This document shows positions 40,585-50,188 of a DNA stretch of 64,000 nucleotides, one piece after another (within the stretch, counting starts at the first letter, position 1; every line of letters begins with the position of its first letter). The notes beneath the pieces were generated by a model. That model made no database searches. It was not told the origin of the DNA and saw only the letters and a program-made list of their open reading frames with translations. Both the position numbers and the translations under genes were made by a program. Source of the stretch: Gaiellasilicea sp963765705 (lineage in GTDB: Bacteria > Actinomycetota > Thermoleophilia > Gaiellales > Gaiellaceae); NCBI GenBank assembly GCA_963765705.1, contig CAVXXJ010000004.1:62001-126000 (forward strand), in the 5' to 3' direction.

Positions 40585-43500
40585 AGCTCCCGCAGATCCT
40601 GCCGCCTTCGAACTTGCTGGAGCAGGTCGAAGGAGTCGAGCAGGGCCTCCGGCGCGGCCGGAGCCTCCGCGCGCTCGGCGTGCTGCTCGCAGCCGTTCAG
40701 GTCACGGTGCTCGTGCTCAACAGCTCGTGGCTGGCCGCGCTCCTCAGCGCCGACTGGGGCGAGGTCGCCGACCGGTGGCTGCTGCTCGTCCCGGTCTTCC
40801 TGCTGGTCCTCTCGATTCTGATGGTGAACTGGACGCGGTTCTGGCTCAAGGAGTCGCAGGAGCCGTTCCGCTACACGTACTCCATCGCGCCCTTCGAGCC
40901 GGCGGGGGAAGACGAGCCCAAGCAGCTCCGGCTCGCAGCCCTACAGCCGGATCTCCGCGAGCGGCTGAGCACACGAATTCCACGGCTCTCGCTGTTGGAC
41001 GACTGCCCCAAGCCGGACCCGGCGAACGAGGCGTCCGCGCTGGGCGAAACGGTACGCCACGAGTCGCACATCCACATCAACGGGTACTACGCACGGAGAC
41101 AACGGCTGCCGGACAAGCGCTGGTTCATGGAGATCGCAGTCTGGGTGCGCGTCGGCGACAGCAATCGGGCCGCAACGCTCGCGCTCCCCGTCAAGTACCC
41201 CCTCGACGACGGCGACAGCGAGGACGATCAGCCGCCCGAGCTACTGGGCCTGCAGTACGAGCAGTTGCTGGAGCGAACGTACTTCAGCGCCGCGACGGAG
41301 ATCTACCGGCAGATCAAGCGGGACGTCGGCCGCAAGATCGACGTGCTTCCCAGCCGGTACTTCCGAGCGGCGGCGTACTTCCACGAGGCCAAGGACTACG
41401 CGCGGTCGAATACGCTCGATGCTTACAGCGAAGCGCGCGACCTCTACGCGCGAGCCCTCGAGCTGTACGACCCGGGCACTCGTCAAGTGCCGGACGCGAT
41501 GGTGCGCAGGCCGTTCGCCTCCGTCGCTCGACTCTCGAGTCGCCTCCTGCAGTGGTTACGCCATCTCGCGGCGCACGTGATCGCACGTCTCGGGCGGGCG
41601 GAGGTGCTCGCCGCGCGGGCGCAGATCGGGTACGCGAACACGGTGCTCTACCGGGCCTTCCTCGCGAGCCTTCAGGGGCGTCTTGCCGATCCCACCTTCG
41701 AGACGATCCCGGTCGCCAGGAGCGCGGTGAAGCGGCTCCTCCGGTTGCCGCGGGACGTGCGGGGCCGGGACTCGAGCCTCTTCGACGCCTACGTCACCCT
41801 GGCGCTCTCGCACGCGCTCGCCAACTCGCCCGAGGCTGCCAAGAAGCTGGAGAAGGCCCACGCGCTGCGGCCGTTCGAAGCCGACAACGATCCGCGCTAC
41901 CTGTTCGTCGCGGCCCTGCTGGAGGACCGATTGCTCTCTCAGGTCCCGCTCTTCCAGCGCGCAGCCGAGATCGACCCGCAATTCGAGGTCGCGCATTACC
42001 AGCTCGCAATGACCACCGAGCTGTTCTGGCGCACGCGACCCTCGCTCGAGCTCAGCATCGCGAAGACCGTCTTCCGCCAGTACGGGGAGGTGCTCAGGCT
42101 CAACCCCGGCAACATCGCGGCGTGGGCAAACCGTGGCTACGTGAAGTGGCTGCTCGGCCAGGGCGAGGATGCGAGGCGGGACTACCTGGGCGGCCGGCAA
42201 TACAAGGACATCAAGCCGGACACGTACGTCGCGGAGCTCGACCACGGGCTGGCGCGCATCGCGGCAGAGGCGGGACGGTTCGAGGAGGCGTACGGGCACT
42301 ACATCAACGCGGTCTCGGCCCGCCTCGCGCAGGGGAAGTGGTTCGGGCAGTACAGCCAGTACCAGTTCGATCTGATCAGCAAGGAGATGCTCAACCGGTT
42401 CGAGGGCTACAAGTCCAAAGCCGCCTGGCACCTGGCGCACCCGAGGGAGGAAGAGAGAGCGGCAACGACACAGCGGATTCGAAACTCGGTGCACGCGTTC
42501 GTCCTCAACGACTACGGCGAGGCGTGCCACAGGTACTACCTCCGCTCCGGCGACTACATCGCGCTCGAGCAGGCCTTCGAAGCGCTGAACGAGGCAGCCG
42601 AGTTGAACAAGCGGTACGTGCTGCCGTGGTGGAATCTCTATTGGGTCCAGGGCGAGCGTCAGAGAGTCTTCCAGCTCGCCGGCGGGCTCCAGCCGGGCGA
42701 GTACCTGGACAAGGTGGAGGAGCTCGAGCCTGGGTGGTCCGAGGCGGCCGCGGAGATTCTCAGGCGGCACAGTGACCGCGTCCGGGATGCCCGCCAGGAA
42801 GCAGACCGACTGAGCGAGGAGGCGAGGACCAAAGTCGGCGAAGCGACGCAGGCTCGGGTCGCGTCGCTGCGCTACGAGCTCGCGAGCGACTACCTGACGA
42901 AGACCGAGCTCGGCCTGCCCTTCGCCGACAGCCCGGGAGAGACGGTCTATGTGGATCCGCAGCTGCTCGAGTCGGAGGCCAAAGAGCTCGAGCGCCAAGC
43001 GAAGGTGCTGCGCGACGAGGCAGCAGACCGGGAGACGAAGGCGCAGCACCTCCCTCGGGTGCTGCTGCCGCATACGTGGCTGTGGCGAAAGGACGATGTC
43101 TGCACGGAAGAGAACTTCAACTGGGGTGCGCTCAGGAACAGGGCGTTCAAGCGGGAGCTCCGGTGGGAGCGGTCGCTCGACTACAACCACGTGAGGGGGT
43201 TGTTCGCGTGGACGGGCTACCGGCTGGGCGAGCAACAAACGCGATGGGCGACCCGCCTCGAGCGCCTGCTCGACCTGATCGAGGAGCGATTCTGGCCGAA
43301 CGAGTTCGAGCTGCTCGCGTTGCGCAACGACCGCGCCGAGGAGACGCCGGCTCCGCAGCTGCGTCGGCTCAGGCGCCTGCGGCTGCCTCGCCGCCCGAAG
43401 CCGGCGCGGCCCAGCTACCGCGATCGGATGACGGACGTCGTCAAGCACTGGCTCACCTATGACGACACGGGCTTCGCGTCGTTGAGCTGGCTCGACCTCA

Positions 43501-45113
43501 ACCGGCACGACACGTACGACCACTTCCAACGAGTGGCTGAGCGGGACGACCTTTCGCCCTACCTCTACCGCTGGCTCGGCGACAAGCTCGCCGAGAGGCA
43601 CGTTGACGAGAGGCGCGTCGACCTCGCCGTCGCGGCCTACAAGAAGGCCATGGCGATGGACCATCCCGGCGTGCTCTTGGAGCTCGGTCAGAAGCTCGAG
43701 GAGCTGGGCCAGTTCGAAGCGAGCGTCGAGTGCTACGTGCGCGCGAAGGAGTCGAAGGATCCGATGATTCTCGAGCGGCTCGGCGACACGTTCATGGAGC
43801 TCGGGCGCTACTCGGAAGCGTTCGATGCCTATTCCCGCGCTCGGGAGCTCGACGGAGGCCAGCAGAGCGTGATGCACGACGAGCACGTCTACCGGGCGAA
43901 CATCGCCAAAGCCCTTTTCGCCCGCGGTCGCTTCGAGCGGGCGCTCGCCGAGCTCGACGACGTCGAACCCGGCGGCGGGGATCTCGGGCCGATGTGGCGC
44001 TCCGACCTCGTGCGCGACGTGATCCAGGAGGGATCGATCCGCAGCTCCGACCAGCACGCACTCCTGCGATCATGGCTGGAAGCGCGCCAGCGGGACGCCG
44101 TGACCCTCGGCGAGATGCAGGCCGCGAAGGACGCTGCCGAAGCGCTGTTCCTGCTGACCGCCGATACCTACGCCGGGATGAACCGGTCCACCGGCTCAGT
44201 CGCCGCGCGGCTCGACGACGAGCTCGTGCCGATGACGACGCCGATCGTGCTCGAGGCGCATTTCGGCTTCTTCCCACAGGGGCGTGAGACGCCGGAGGTC
44301 TCCCGGATGATCGACGGGGACATCCCACACATTCGCGACGCGATTCAGGCGGAGACGGGTGTCGTCGTGCCGGGGTTCTTCATTCAGAGCAGCCCCGACG
44401 TGGCGGAACGGGAGTACGCAGTCCACATCAACGAGGTTCCCGTCTCGTCGAGCGTCGTTCCAGCCGACGTCGACGATCCCTATGCCGTCATGCTCGAAGG
44501 AGTCGAGCGTGTCGTTCGATCGCGTCTGGCCACGTTCCTGGACGTTCAAGCGGTCGAGAAGCTTCTCGACGACTGGTGCGAGACGACGAAGGGACGGCAA
44601 CGCGTCGACTCGTTGCTGCAGACCGATCTGCACAGGCGGCGGTTCACGCTCGCACTCAAGGAGTTGGTGGCGGAGCGGGTACCCATCGTCGACATCGGGA
44701 CGATCCTGGGCTCGTGCCAGGAGGCGGACCTCGCGAACGACGATCTCGCAAGCATCGTCAACCGGATCCGCTTCGCTCTGCGCCGGCAGCTTCCGGGCCG
44801 GACCGCGAGCAGGATGGTCGAGCTCCCCGCTTCTCTCGAGCAGCAGGTCGCCCAGTACGTCCGAAGCGCCGGACCGAAACGCTTCCTGGCGATGCCCGAA
44901 GCGGAGCTCGCCGGCCTTCGCGGCGAGCTCCACGGCTTGCTCGACGGCCAGAACGGAGACTCGGCGCTCGTCATCGCCAGGCCGGAGTTGCTGCCGTTCG
45001 TGCACCAGGTCGTCCGACTCGAGTACCCGCAGATCCCGGTCCTCGCCAGTGCGGAGCTCGCCGGTGACACGCCGCCGCGACCGAAGTCCCTCCTCGCCGG
45101 ACTACGCCGATGA
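40581..45113 (+). CDS. Membrane-anchored TPR protein with C-terminal FlhA/SctV-like (FHIPEP) domain
   Basis: 1510 residues. Two N-terminal membrane helices (about 30-56 and 66-86), then a large cytosolic helical body with TPR-like repeats (clear at 468-545, AAWANRGYVKWLLGQGEDAR; and 1028-1093, LLELGQKLEELGQFEASVEC) and a coiled coil near 727-827. From about 1213 to the end it follows the cytosolic domain of FlhA: IVLEAHFGFFP for LGLEVGYRLIP, IRDAIQAETGVVVPGFFIQS for the D1 helix-strand, LVAERVPIVDIGTILG for LLAEKVPIRDMRTILE, and LLPFVHQVVRLEYPQIPVLA near the end. The eight-helix export gate of FlhA is missing. Function unknown; it may build a ring-like membrane-tethered scaffold. Confidence 0.8.
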   Translation: MKLPQILPPSNLLEQVEGVEQGLRRGRSLRALGVLLAAVQVTVLVLNSSWLAALLSADWGEVADRWLLLVPVFLLVLSILMVNWTRFWLKESQEPFRYTYSIAPFEPAGEDEPKQLRLAALQPDLRERLSTRIPRLSLLDDCPKPDPANEASALGETVRHESHIHINGYYARRQRLPDKRWFMEIAVWVRVGDSNRAATLALPVKYPLDDGDSEDDQPPELLGLQYEQLLERTYFSAATEIYRQIKRDVGRKIDVLPSRYFRAAAYFHEAKDYARSNTLDAYSEARDLYARALELYDPGTRQVPDAMVRRPFASVARLSSRLLQWLRHLAAHVIARLGRAEVLAARAQIGYANTVLYRAFLASLQGRLADPTFETIPVARSAVKRLLRLPRDVRGRDSSLFDAYVTLALSHALANSPEAAKKLEKAHALRPFEADNDPRYLFVAALLEDRLLSQVPLFQRAAEIDPQFEVAHYQLAMTTELFWRTRPSLELSIAKTVFRQYGEVLRLNPGNIAAWANRGYVKWLLGQGEDARRDYLGGRQYKDIKPDTYVAELDHGLARIAAEAGRFEEAYGHYINAVSARLAQGKWFGQYSQYQFDLISKEMLNRFEGYKSKAAWHLAHPREEERAATTQRIRNSVHAFVLNDYGEACHRYYLRSGDYIALEQAFEALNEAAELNKRYVLPWWNLYWVQGERQRVFQLAGGLQPGEYLDKVEELEPGWSEAAAEILRRHSDRVRDARQEADRLSEEARTKVGEATQARVASLRYELASDYLTKTELGLPFADSPGETVYVDPQLLESEAKELERQAKVLRDEAADRETKAQHLPRVLLPHTWLWRKDDVCTEENFNWGALRNRAFKRELRWERSLDYNHVRGLFAWTGYRLGEQQTRWATRLERLLDLIEERFWPNEFELLALRNDRAEETPAPQLRRLRRLRLPRRPKPARPSYRDRMTDVVKHWLTYDDTGFASLSWLDLNRHDTYDHFQRVAERDDLSPYLYRWLGDKLAERHVDERRVDLAVAAYKKAMAMDHPGVLLELGQKLEELGQFEASVECYVRAKESKDPMILERLGDTFMELGRYSEAFDAYSRARELDGGQQSVMHDEHVYRANIAKALFARGRFERALAELDDVEPGGGDLGPMWRSDLVRDVIQEGSIRSSDQHALLRSWLEARQRDAVTLGEMQAAKDAAEALFLLTADTYAGMNRSTGSVAARLDDELVPMTTPIVLEAHFGFFPQGRETPEVSRMIDGDIPHIRDAIQAETGVVVPGFFIQSSPDVAEREYAVHINEVPVSSSVVPADVDDPYAVMLEGVERVVRSRLATFLDVQAVEKLLDDWCETTKGRQRVDSLLQTDLHRRRFTLALKELVAERVPIVDIGTILGSCQEADLANDDLASIVNRIRFALRRQLPGRTASRMVELPASLEQQVAQYVRSAGPKRFLAMPEAELAGLRGELHGLLDGQNGDSALVIARPELLPFVHQVVRLEYPQIPVLASAELAGDTPPRPKSLLAGLRR

Positions 45114-46723
45114 CTCGCCGGAGCCCCCACGTCCCGATTCGGCTCGAGCTCGACCCGACCCTCCACCACGCGCTCGAGAGCGCGCGTCCCGGCCGCCTCG
45201 AGCGTGCGCTCGAGTCGGCTGTCTCCGGGGAGCTGATCCGGCTCGGGATTCCGGGCGCGCCGACCGTCGCCGTCGAAGCCGCCCGGTCGCGCCGGCCGAT
45301 CACGATCTACGTGGCCGACGGGACCCAGCGCTTTCCGCAGTCATTGCTCGCGAGCGTCTGGAGCGTGGTGGCCCCGGCGGAGCTGCGGAGTCTCCCGGGC
45401 GCCGGGGTGCAGCGCGATCCCTCACGGATGGAGAAGTGGCTCGTCTCCCACGCCGCCGGCCTCGCGGCTGACGCCGAGGCCCAGTGGGACGCGGTCGTCG
45501 CCTCGCTCGTGCAGCTGACGATCGAGGCGTTGCGCCTCCGTCCCGCATCGTTGCTCGGCCCTGAGCAGGTGATGGCGTTCGCGAGCGGAGTGAGCCCCCC
45601 GCCTGCCCTCGGCACCGACGACCTCGGCCACGTCCTCCGCGGGCTGCTCGAGCTCGGTGTCTCGCTCGCCGACCGCCCGCTGGTCAGCCACGCGATCGCT
45701 CAAGAGACGACGTTGGGTCAGCTGCCGGACGACATCGTCGAGTCCGTGTACATGCGGCTGCGCAGCCGTGACATCGAGCTTCGCCTGCATGCAGAAGACC
45801 TCGAGCGCCTCCTCTCTGCGCCGGCCGAGGCCAGGCACTCGGTCTACGGAGAGGGCCTGGGTGGGTGGAGCGATGACTTCCTCCAGCTCGAGCGCCAGCT
45901 CTTCCACGACATCGGGCTTCGCCTGCCCGAAATCGTTCTGGCGCGAGCCGACGACGTCCGCCCTGGCACGGTCGAGGTTCGGCTTGGCGGGCGACCGCGG
46001 CTGCCCGTCCAGCTGAGCGCAGCGGACGCGCCCTCCGACGTCGAAGAAATACGCCGCGCGATCGTCGAAGCGCTCCACGTCGCGGTTGTCCGAGAGGCCG
46101 ACCGGCTCGTCGGGATCGAGGACGTCGAGGTGCACCTCGGCTCGCTCCGGCAGCACTTCCCGGAGCTCGTCCGCACGGCCCTGGCGGCCTTCTCGGTCGG
46201 AGACCTCACTCGCATCGCGCGAGGCTTGCTCCGCGAGAGCCTGACGTTCAGAGACCTCCGAACCATCCTCGATCGACTGCTGGGCTACGAGGAGATTCTC
46301 GTCTACGACTGGGACGACCGGGCGCTCGATCCGCGGCCGTCGGCGAACGGGGACCGCCAGGCGAGCCAGCTGGAGTTCGCTCGAGCCAGCGTCACGGGAC
46401 TGCTGCTGCACCGGCACATGAGGGCGGGCGCGCTGCCGGCGATCCGCGTGGAGACGGAGCTGGAAGGACGACTCGCCGGCCTCGAGAACGGTGCGCGCCG
46501 GCTGACCGAGAAGCAGCAGGAAACGATCCGAGGGTCGATCGCGGGCATGGTGACTCGGCTCGCGCGCCAGAACGTGTACCCCGTCGTCATCACGGCCGGC
46601 CCCGCGCGCGCCAGATTGCGGGAGATCACTCTGGACGAGCTGCCGGCGCTGCCGGTCGTCGCGCGGTCCGAAGTGCCGCCGGAGTACGAGCTCGAGGAAG
46701 TAGGCGTGGTCCGTCTGGCGTGA
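45110..46723 (+). CDS. Soluble FlhA/SctV-C-like (FHIPEP) protein
   Basis: 537 residues; ATG overlaps the preceding stop (ATGA). The C-terminal half (about 255-537) mirrors the FlhA cytosolic domain: ERQLFHDIGLRLPEIVLAR with PGTVEVRLGG (D1), DLTRIARGLLRESLTFRDLR and TILDRLLGYE (the VPIRDMRTILE region), ARASVTGLLLHRHMRAGALP, NVYPVVITAGPARARLREI, and a closing EYELEEVGVVRL strand. Residues 7-240 look like a second, diverged module (LERALESAVSGELIRLGIPG; RGLLELGVSLADRPLVSHA). There is no membrane helix. Nonameric rings are known for FlhA-C; whether these proteins co-assemble is inference. Confidence 0.78.
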   Translation: MTRRSPHVPIRLELDPTLHHALESARPGRLERALESAVSGELIRLGIPGAPTVAVEAARSRRPITIYVADGTQRFPQSLLASVWSVVAPAELRSLPGAGVQRDPSRMEKWLVSHAAGLAADAEAQWDAVVASLVQLTIEALRLRPASLLGPEQVMAFASGVSPPPALGTDDLGHVLRGLLELGVSLADRPLVSHAIAQETTLGQLPDDIVESVYMRLRSRDIELRLHAEDLERLLSAPAEARHSVYGEGLGGWSDDFLQLERQLFHDIGLRLPEIVLARADDVRPGTVEVRLGGRPRLPVQLSAADAPSDVEEIRRAIVEALHVAVVREADRLVGIEDVEVHLGSLRQHFPELVRTALAAFSVGDLTRIARGLLRESLTFRDLRTILDRLLGYEEILVYDWDDRALDPRPSANGDRQASQLEFARASVTGLLLHRHMRAGALPAIRVETELEGRLAGLENGARRLTEKQQETIRGSIAGMVTRLARQNVYPVVITAGPARARLREITLDELPALPVVARSEVPPEYELEEVGVVRLA

Positions 46724-46736
46724 CCCGAGAGAAGGC

Positions 46737-47911
46737 CTACCAGTCGCCGACGCTGCCGTCGGCGTAGAAGACGCGCTGGGGGAGCTCGGGCTCGAACGGG
46801 TGCGCGCGCACGACGTCGAGGTCGATCTCGATCCCGAGGCCGGGCCGCTCGCTCGGGTAGGCGTGCATCCCGTCCCGGTCGATCCGGTGCGACTCCGAGA
46901 CGACCTCGGCGCGCCAGGGCACGTCGGCCGTCACCGCCTCGCAGATCACGTAGGAGGGCGTCGCCAGGCCGAGCTCGATCGAGGCCGCCGTGGAGACCGG
47001 CCCCTGCGGGTTGTGCGGGGCGAGCGCGACGCGGTAGGTCTCGGCGAGCGCCGCGATCCGGCGCGCCTCGGTCAGGCCGCCGCAGTGGGTGATGTCGGGC
47101 TGGAGCACGCTGCACGCCCCTTTCTCGAGCAGCTCGCGGAACCCGTGCGCGCCGACGAGCCGCTCACCGGTCGCGATCGGCGTCTTCACCGACCGCTGGA
47201 TCGCGGCGATGTCGTCGGCCCGCTCCGGCCAGCACGGCTCCTCGAGCCAGTAGAGGCCGAAGGGCTCGAGCGCGGCCGCGAAGAGGTGGCCCATCCGCGG
47301 GCTCGGCCGGGCATGGCAGTCGACCATCAGGTCGATTCCGTCTCCGACCGCCTCCCGCATCGCGGCGACGCAGGCCTCGGCGTGCCGGACCGGCGCCAGC
47401 CCTTCGAGCGGCATCGTCGGCGGCACGGCCATCGTCTTGAAGGCGGTGAAGCCCGCTCTCGACCATCGCGCTCGCGAGCTCCGCGAAGCGCTGCGGCTCG
47501 TCGCTCTCGTAGAAGTCCTCCATCTTGCCGCCGCCGAGATGCCCGTAGAGGCGCACGTAGTCGCGGACGCGGCCCGCCCCAGAGCTTGTGGCAGGGGACG
47601 CCGTGCACCTTGCCGAGGAGATCCCAGAGCGCGATGTCGATCCCGCTCATCGCCGTGCCGCGGACGATCCCGCTCGCGTGCCAGAAGTGCTGGCGGAACA
47701 TCATCTGCCAGAGGTGCTCGATCCGGGTCGGATCCTCGCCGACGATCAGCTCGGCGATGTCCTCGACCGCGCCGACGACGGCGCGGGTGTGCCACTCGAG
47801 CGTCGCCTCGCCCCAGCCGTACAGCCCGGGCTCGTCGGTGACGACGCGGACGAACACCCAGTTGCGCATCCGCGCGTGGCAGACGTGCGTCTCGACGGCG
47901 GTGATCTTCAC
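46737..47911 (-). CDS. Enolase-superfamily (mandelate racemase/muconate lactonizing) dehydratase, two frameshifts
   Basis: About 390 codons read in three frames: MKITAVETHVCHARMRNWVF to the LLGKVHGVPCHKLWGG block, a shift near 47570, YVRLYGHLGGGKMEDFYES, a shift near 47450, then GFTAFKTMAVPPTMPLEGL to RVFYADGSVGDW. Metal and catalytic regions are kept: DLMVDCHARPSP, LYWLEEPCWPE, PIATGERLVG, LQPDITHCGG and LAPHNPQGPVS, the last typical of sugar-acid dehydratases such as galactonate dehydratase. GTG start overlaps the upstream stop. Last gene of the minus arm of the catabolic island. Indels may be sequencing errors. Confidence 0.82.
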
Positions 47912-49278
47912 GAGACTCCGCGCAGCAGCCCGACGCTCTCGTCGACGACGCGCTCGACCTCACCGCGATCGACGTTCGAGTTCGTGATCCCGTACGCCCA
48001 GCGGTACCTCTCCTGGTCGAGCAGGTCGTCGAGCGGGACGCCGTCGAGCAGGTCGAGATCCTCGCTGGCCGGCAGGTAGCCCGCGTAGTCGTTCGTGTAG
48101 CCGAGCGTGAACGTCGTCTCGAACGGGCTCCCCTCGCGGATGCGCGCGCCGCACTCGTTGAAGAGCTCGAACGGGTTCGCCGCGATCGCCGCATCGCCGA
48201 TCCGGAGCACCTGCAGCTCGGCGCGGACGGGCTCGTCGGCACGGCGCACCATGTCCGCGTACATCGCGAGCGCGGAGCGCTGGTACAGGGCCGGGAAGTC
48301 CTGCGCGGAGGTCGCCGTGTGAACGCTCTCCGGCCACGCCTCGGGGAACTCGGGCGCCTTCATCGACTGCAGCTCGACGAGCCGCCGCTCGATCTCCTCG
48401 GCGTCCCACGGGATCCGGCGCCGCCGCAGCTCGACCCACCTCGAAGCCGCTGCCAGCTTCGCGTCGGCGGTCGTCTCGATCCCGGCCAGCGCCTCGAGCA
48501 CGGCCTTGCCGACGGCGCGGCCGAACTCGTCGCGGCGCTCGAAGCTGTGCCGGCTCGCCTCGCGGTTGCCGAACCAGTAGTCCCAGGCGGCGATGTCGCC
48601 GGCGCAGCCCTGGAGGAAGATGCACTCGGCGCCCGGCACGCCCGCTTCGACCGTCTCGCGCAGCGGGCCGGGAAAGTCCGTGTTCCAGAGCAGCGACTCG
48701 CCGCCGATCAGCGTCGGATGGCACGCGAAGCTCGCGACGACGGCGATCGGCGCGCCGTCTTCGCCGTCCACCCGAAGCACCGGCACGGTGTCGTCCACCG
48801 GGCGCTCGCGGCGGACCCTGTTGACGCTGATCCCAGGTGCGCGACCGGTTCCCCAGCCGACGCGGGCCGGCCGCCGTCCGCGCCAGGCGGCGTACACGGC
48901 GCCGGCGAGCAGGTCGGGCAGCGACTCCACCCACGGCGCGAACGCCCCGGTGTCTGCGAGCCCGGCAACGGTCGAGCCGCGCGAGACGCTCGGCGCGCTG
49001 TGGTTGTGCGCGGCGTTCACGAGCACGGCCTCGGGCGGGATCCCGGTCAGCTTCTGCACGCGCTCGCGCACTGCGGCGGTCATGTCCGCGCCGGCGAAGA
49101 CGAGGTCGATCGCGACGATCGCGACCTGCCTGCTCCCGTCGTCGAGGACGAGCGCCTGCCCGATCATCGGCTCGCGGATCCCCTCGGCGAGGCCGGTGCG
49201 AGCCGACCAGCACCCGTGCGGCAGGCCGGAGGGAGGGGTGACGTCGACACGGGCGACACCGGCGGTCAGATTGCTCAC
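47908..49278 (-). CDS. Neutral/alkaline ceramidase-like hydrolase 1
   Basis: 456 residues from GTG 49278 with AAAGGATCG upstream. It has the PF04734-type N-terminal pattern: TAGVARVDVTPPSGLPHGCW, VAIVAIDLVFAG, AVLVNAAHNHSAPSV (metal-binding His in the AAHNHSAP motif), FACHPTLIGGE, CIFLQGCAGDIAAWDYW and TLGYTNDYAGYLPA. No signal peptide is seen, so it acts in the cytosol. In this family a zinc centre cleaves N-acyl amide bonds. A paralogue is encoded at 56013-57384 in the opposite arm. Confidence 0.85.
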   Translation of the reverse strand: MSNLTAGVARVDVTPPSGLPHGCWSARTGLAEGIREPMIGQALVLDDGSRQVAIVAIDLVFAGADMTAAVRERVQKLTGIPPEAVLVNAAHNHSAPSVSRGSTVAGLADTGAFAPWVESLPDLLAGAVYAAWRGRRPARVGWGTGRAPGISVNRVRRERPVDDTVPVLRVDGEDGAPIAVVASFACHPTLIGGESLLWNTDFPGPLRETVEAGVPGAECIFLQGCAGDIAAWDYWFGNREASRHSFERRDEFGRAVGKAVLEALAGIETTADAKLAAASRWVELRRRRIPWDAEEIERRLVELQSMKAPEFPEAWPESVHTATSAQDFPALYQRSALAMYADMVRRADEPVRAELQVLRIGDAAIAANPFELFNECGARIREGSPFETTFTLGYTNDYAGYLPASEDLDLLDGVPLDDLLDQERYRWAYGITNSNVDRGEVERVVDESVGLLRGVS

Positions 49279-49291
49279 GGACGATCCTTTC

Positions 49292-50188
49292 TCATTGTTG
49301 GGCGACCAGCTCGGCGTACGCCTCCGGCCGCCGCTTCTTGAGTGCAAACCACGGGTTCTCGCGGGCCTGCTCGATCAGCGCGGGGTCGAGCTCGACGGCG
49401 ATCCACTGGTCGCCGATGCCGGGCTCGGACTGCGCGAGCATCGATCCGTCGGGCGCGAGCACGTAGGCGCCGCCGACATGGGTGCTGTGCCCGTCGAACC
49501 CGACCATGTCCGAGAAGACGGCGTAGACGCCGTTGTCCCGGGCGAGGAAGTCGTGCAGCCGCGGTGGTGTCGGCCGCGCCTCGAGCAGCTCCTCCTGGGC
49601 GAGCAGCATGTCCGCCTCCGTCAGCTCGCGCTCGCGCCCGTCGAAGGTGAGGACGCCGCCGCCCGCAGGCATCGTCCGGTTCGCGTGCGGCAGCAGGATC
49701 ACCTCGGCGCCCTTCAGCGCGAGGATGCGCCAGCTCTCGAAGAAGTCGCTGTCGTGGCAGATCGCGGTGCCGACGCTGCAGAAGCCGAGGTCGTACACGC
49801 CCCACTCGTACGCCTGCCGGAAGCGGAAGAACTCGTCGTAGGAGGCGTGCACCTTGCGCTGGAGCCCGATCAGGCCGTCCGGCCCGACGAGCGCGGAAGT
49901 GTTGTAGTGCGTGCCGCGGTAGAGCTCGCAGAACCCGTACGAGACGACGATCCCGGACTTCTTCGCCTGCTGCTGGATCGTGCGGAAGATGCGCCCGTCG
50001 TGCGGCTCGGCGAACCGGGTCACCTCCGGGCTGCCGTTGTTCCCGGTGACCGAGGTCTCGGGGAAGACGACGAGGTCGCAGCCCGCCTCGGCCGTCTCGG
50101 CGATCAGCCGCAGGTGCGTCTCGAGGTTGTGCTCGACGTCCAGATGGCGGACGTCGACCTGGGTGGCGGCGACGGTGAAGCGCTGCAT
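49292..50188 (-). CDS. Carbon-nitrogen hydrolase (nitrilase superfamily amidase)
   Basis: 298 residues. Catalytic triad is visible: Glu in VVFPETSVTG, Lys in LQRKVHASYDEFF, Cys in GTAICHDSDFFESWRILAL. The enzyme would hydrolyse an amide, carbamoyl or nitrile bond. The substrate is not evident. It overlaps the upstream deacylase stop by one base (TGATG) and is followed by the ceramidase-like gene 13 bp downstream, all on one minus-strand operon. Confidence 0.92.
   Translation of the reverse strand: MQRFTVAATQVDVRHLDVEHNLETHLRLIAETAEAGCDLVVFPETSVTGNNGSPEVTRFAEPHDGRIFRTIQQQAKKSGIVVSYGFCELYRGTHYNTSALVGPDGLIGLQRKVHASYDEFFRFRQAYEWGVYDLGFCSVGTAICHDSDFFESWRILALKGAEVILLPHANRTMPAGGGVLTFDGRERELTEADMLLAQEELLEARPTPPRLHDFLARDNGVYAVFSDMVGFDGHSTHVGGAYVLAPDGSMLAQSEPGIGDQWIAVELDPALIEQARENPWFALKKRRPEAYAELVAQQ

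Noticed and set aside
40581..46723. A type III secretion or flagellar locus
   Set aside because: Only FlhA-C-like cytosolic domains are present; no SctRSTU/FliPQR, ATPase, needle, ring or flagellin genes occur, and the membrane gate is missing.
47437..47841. Plus-strand frames opposite the enolase-family gene
   Set aside because: They are GC-skew shadows; the minus strand carries the catalytic motifs.
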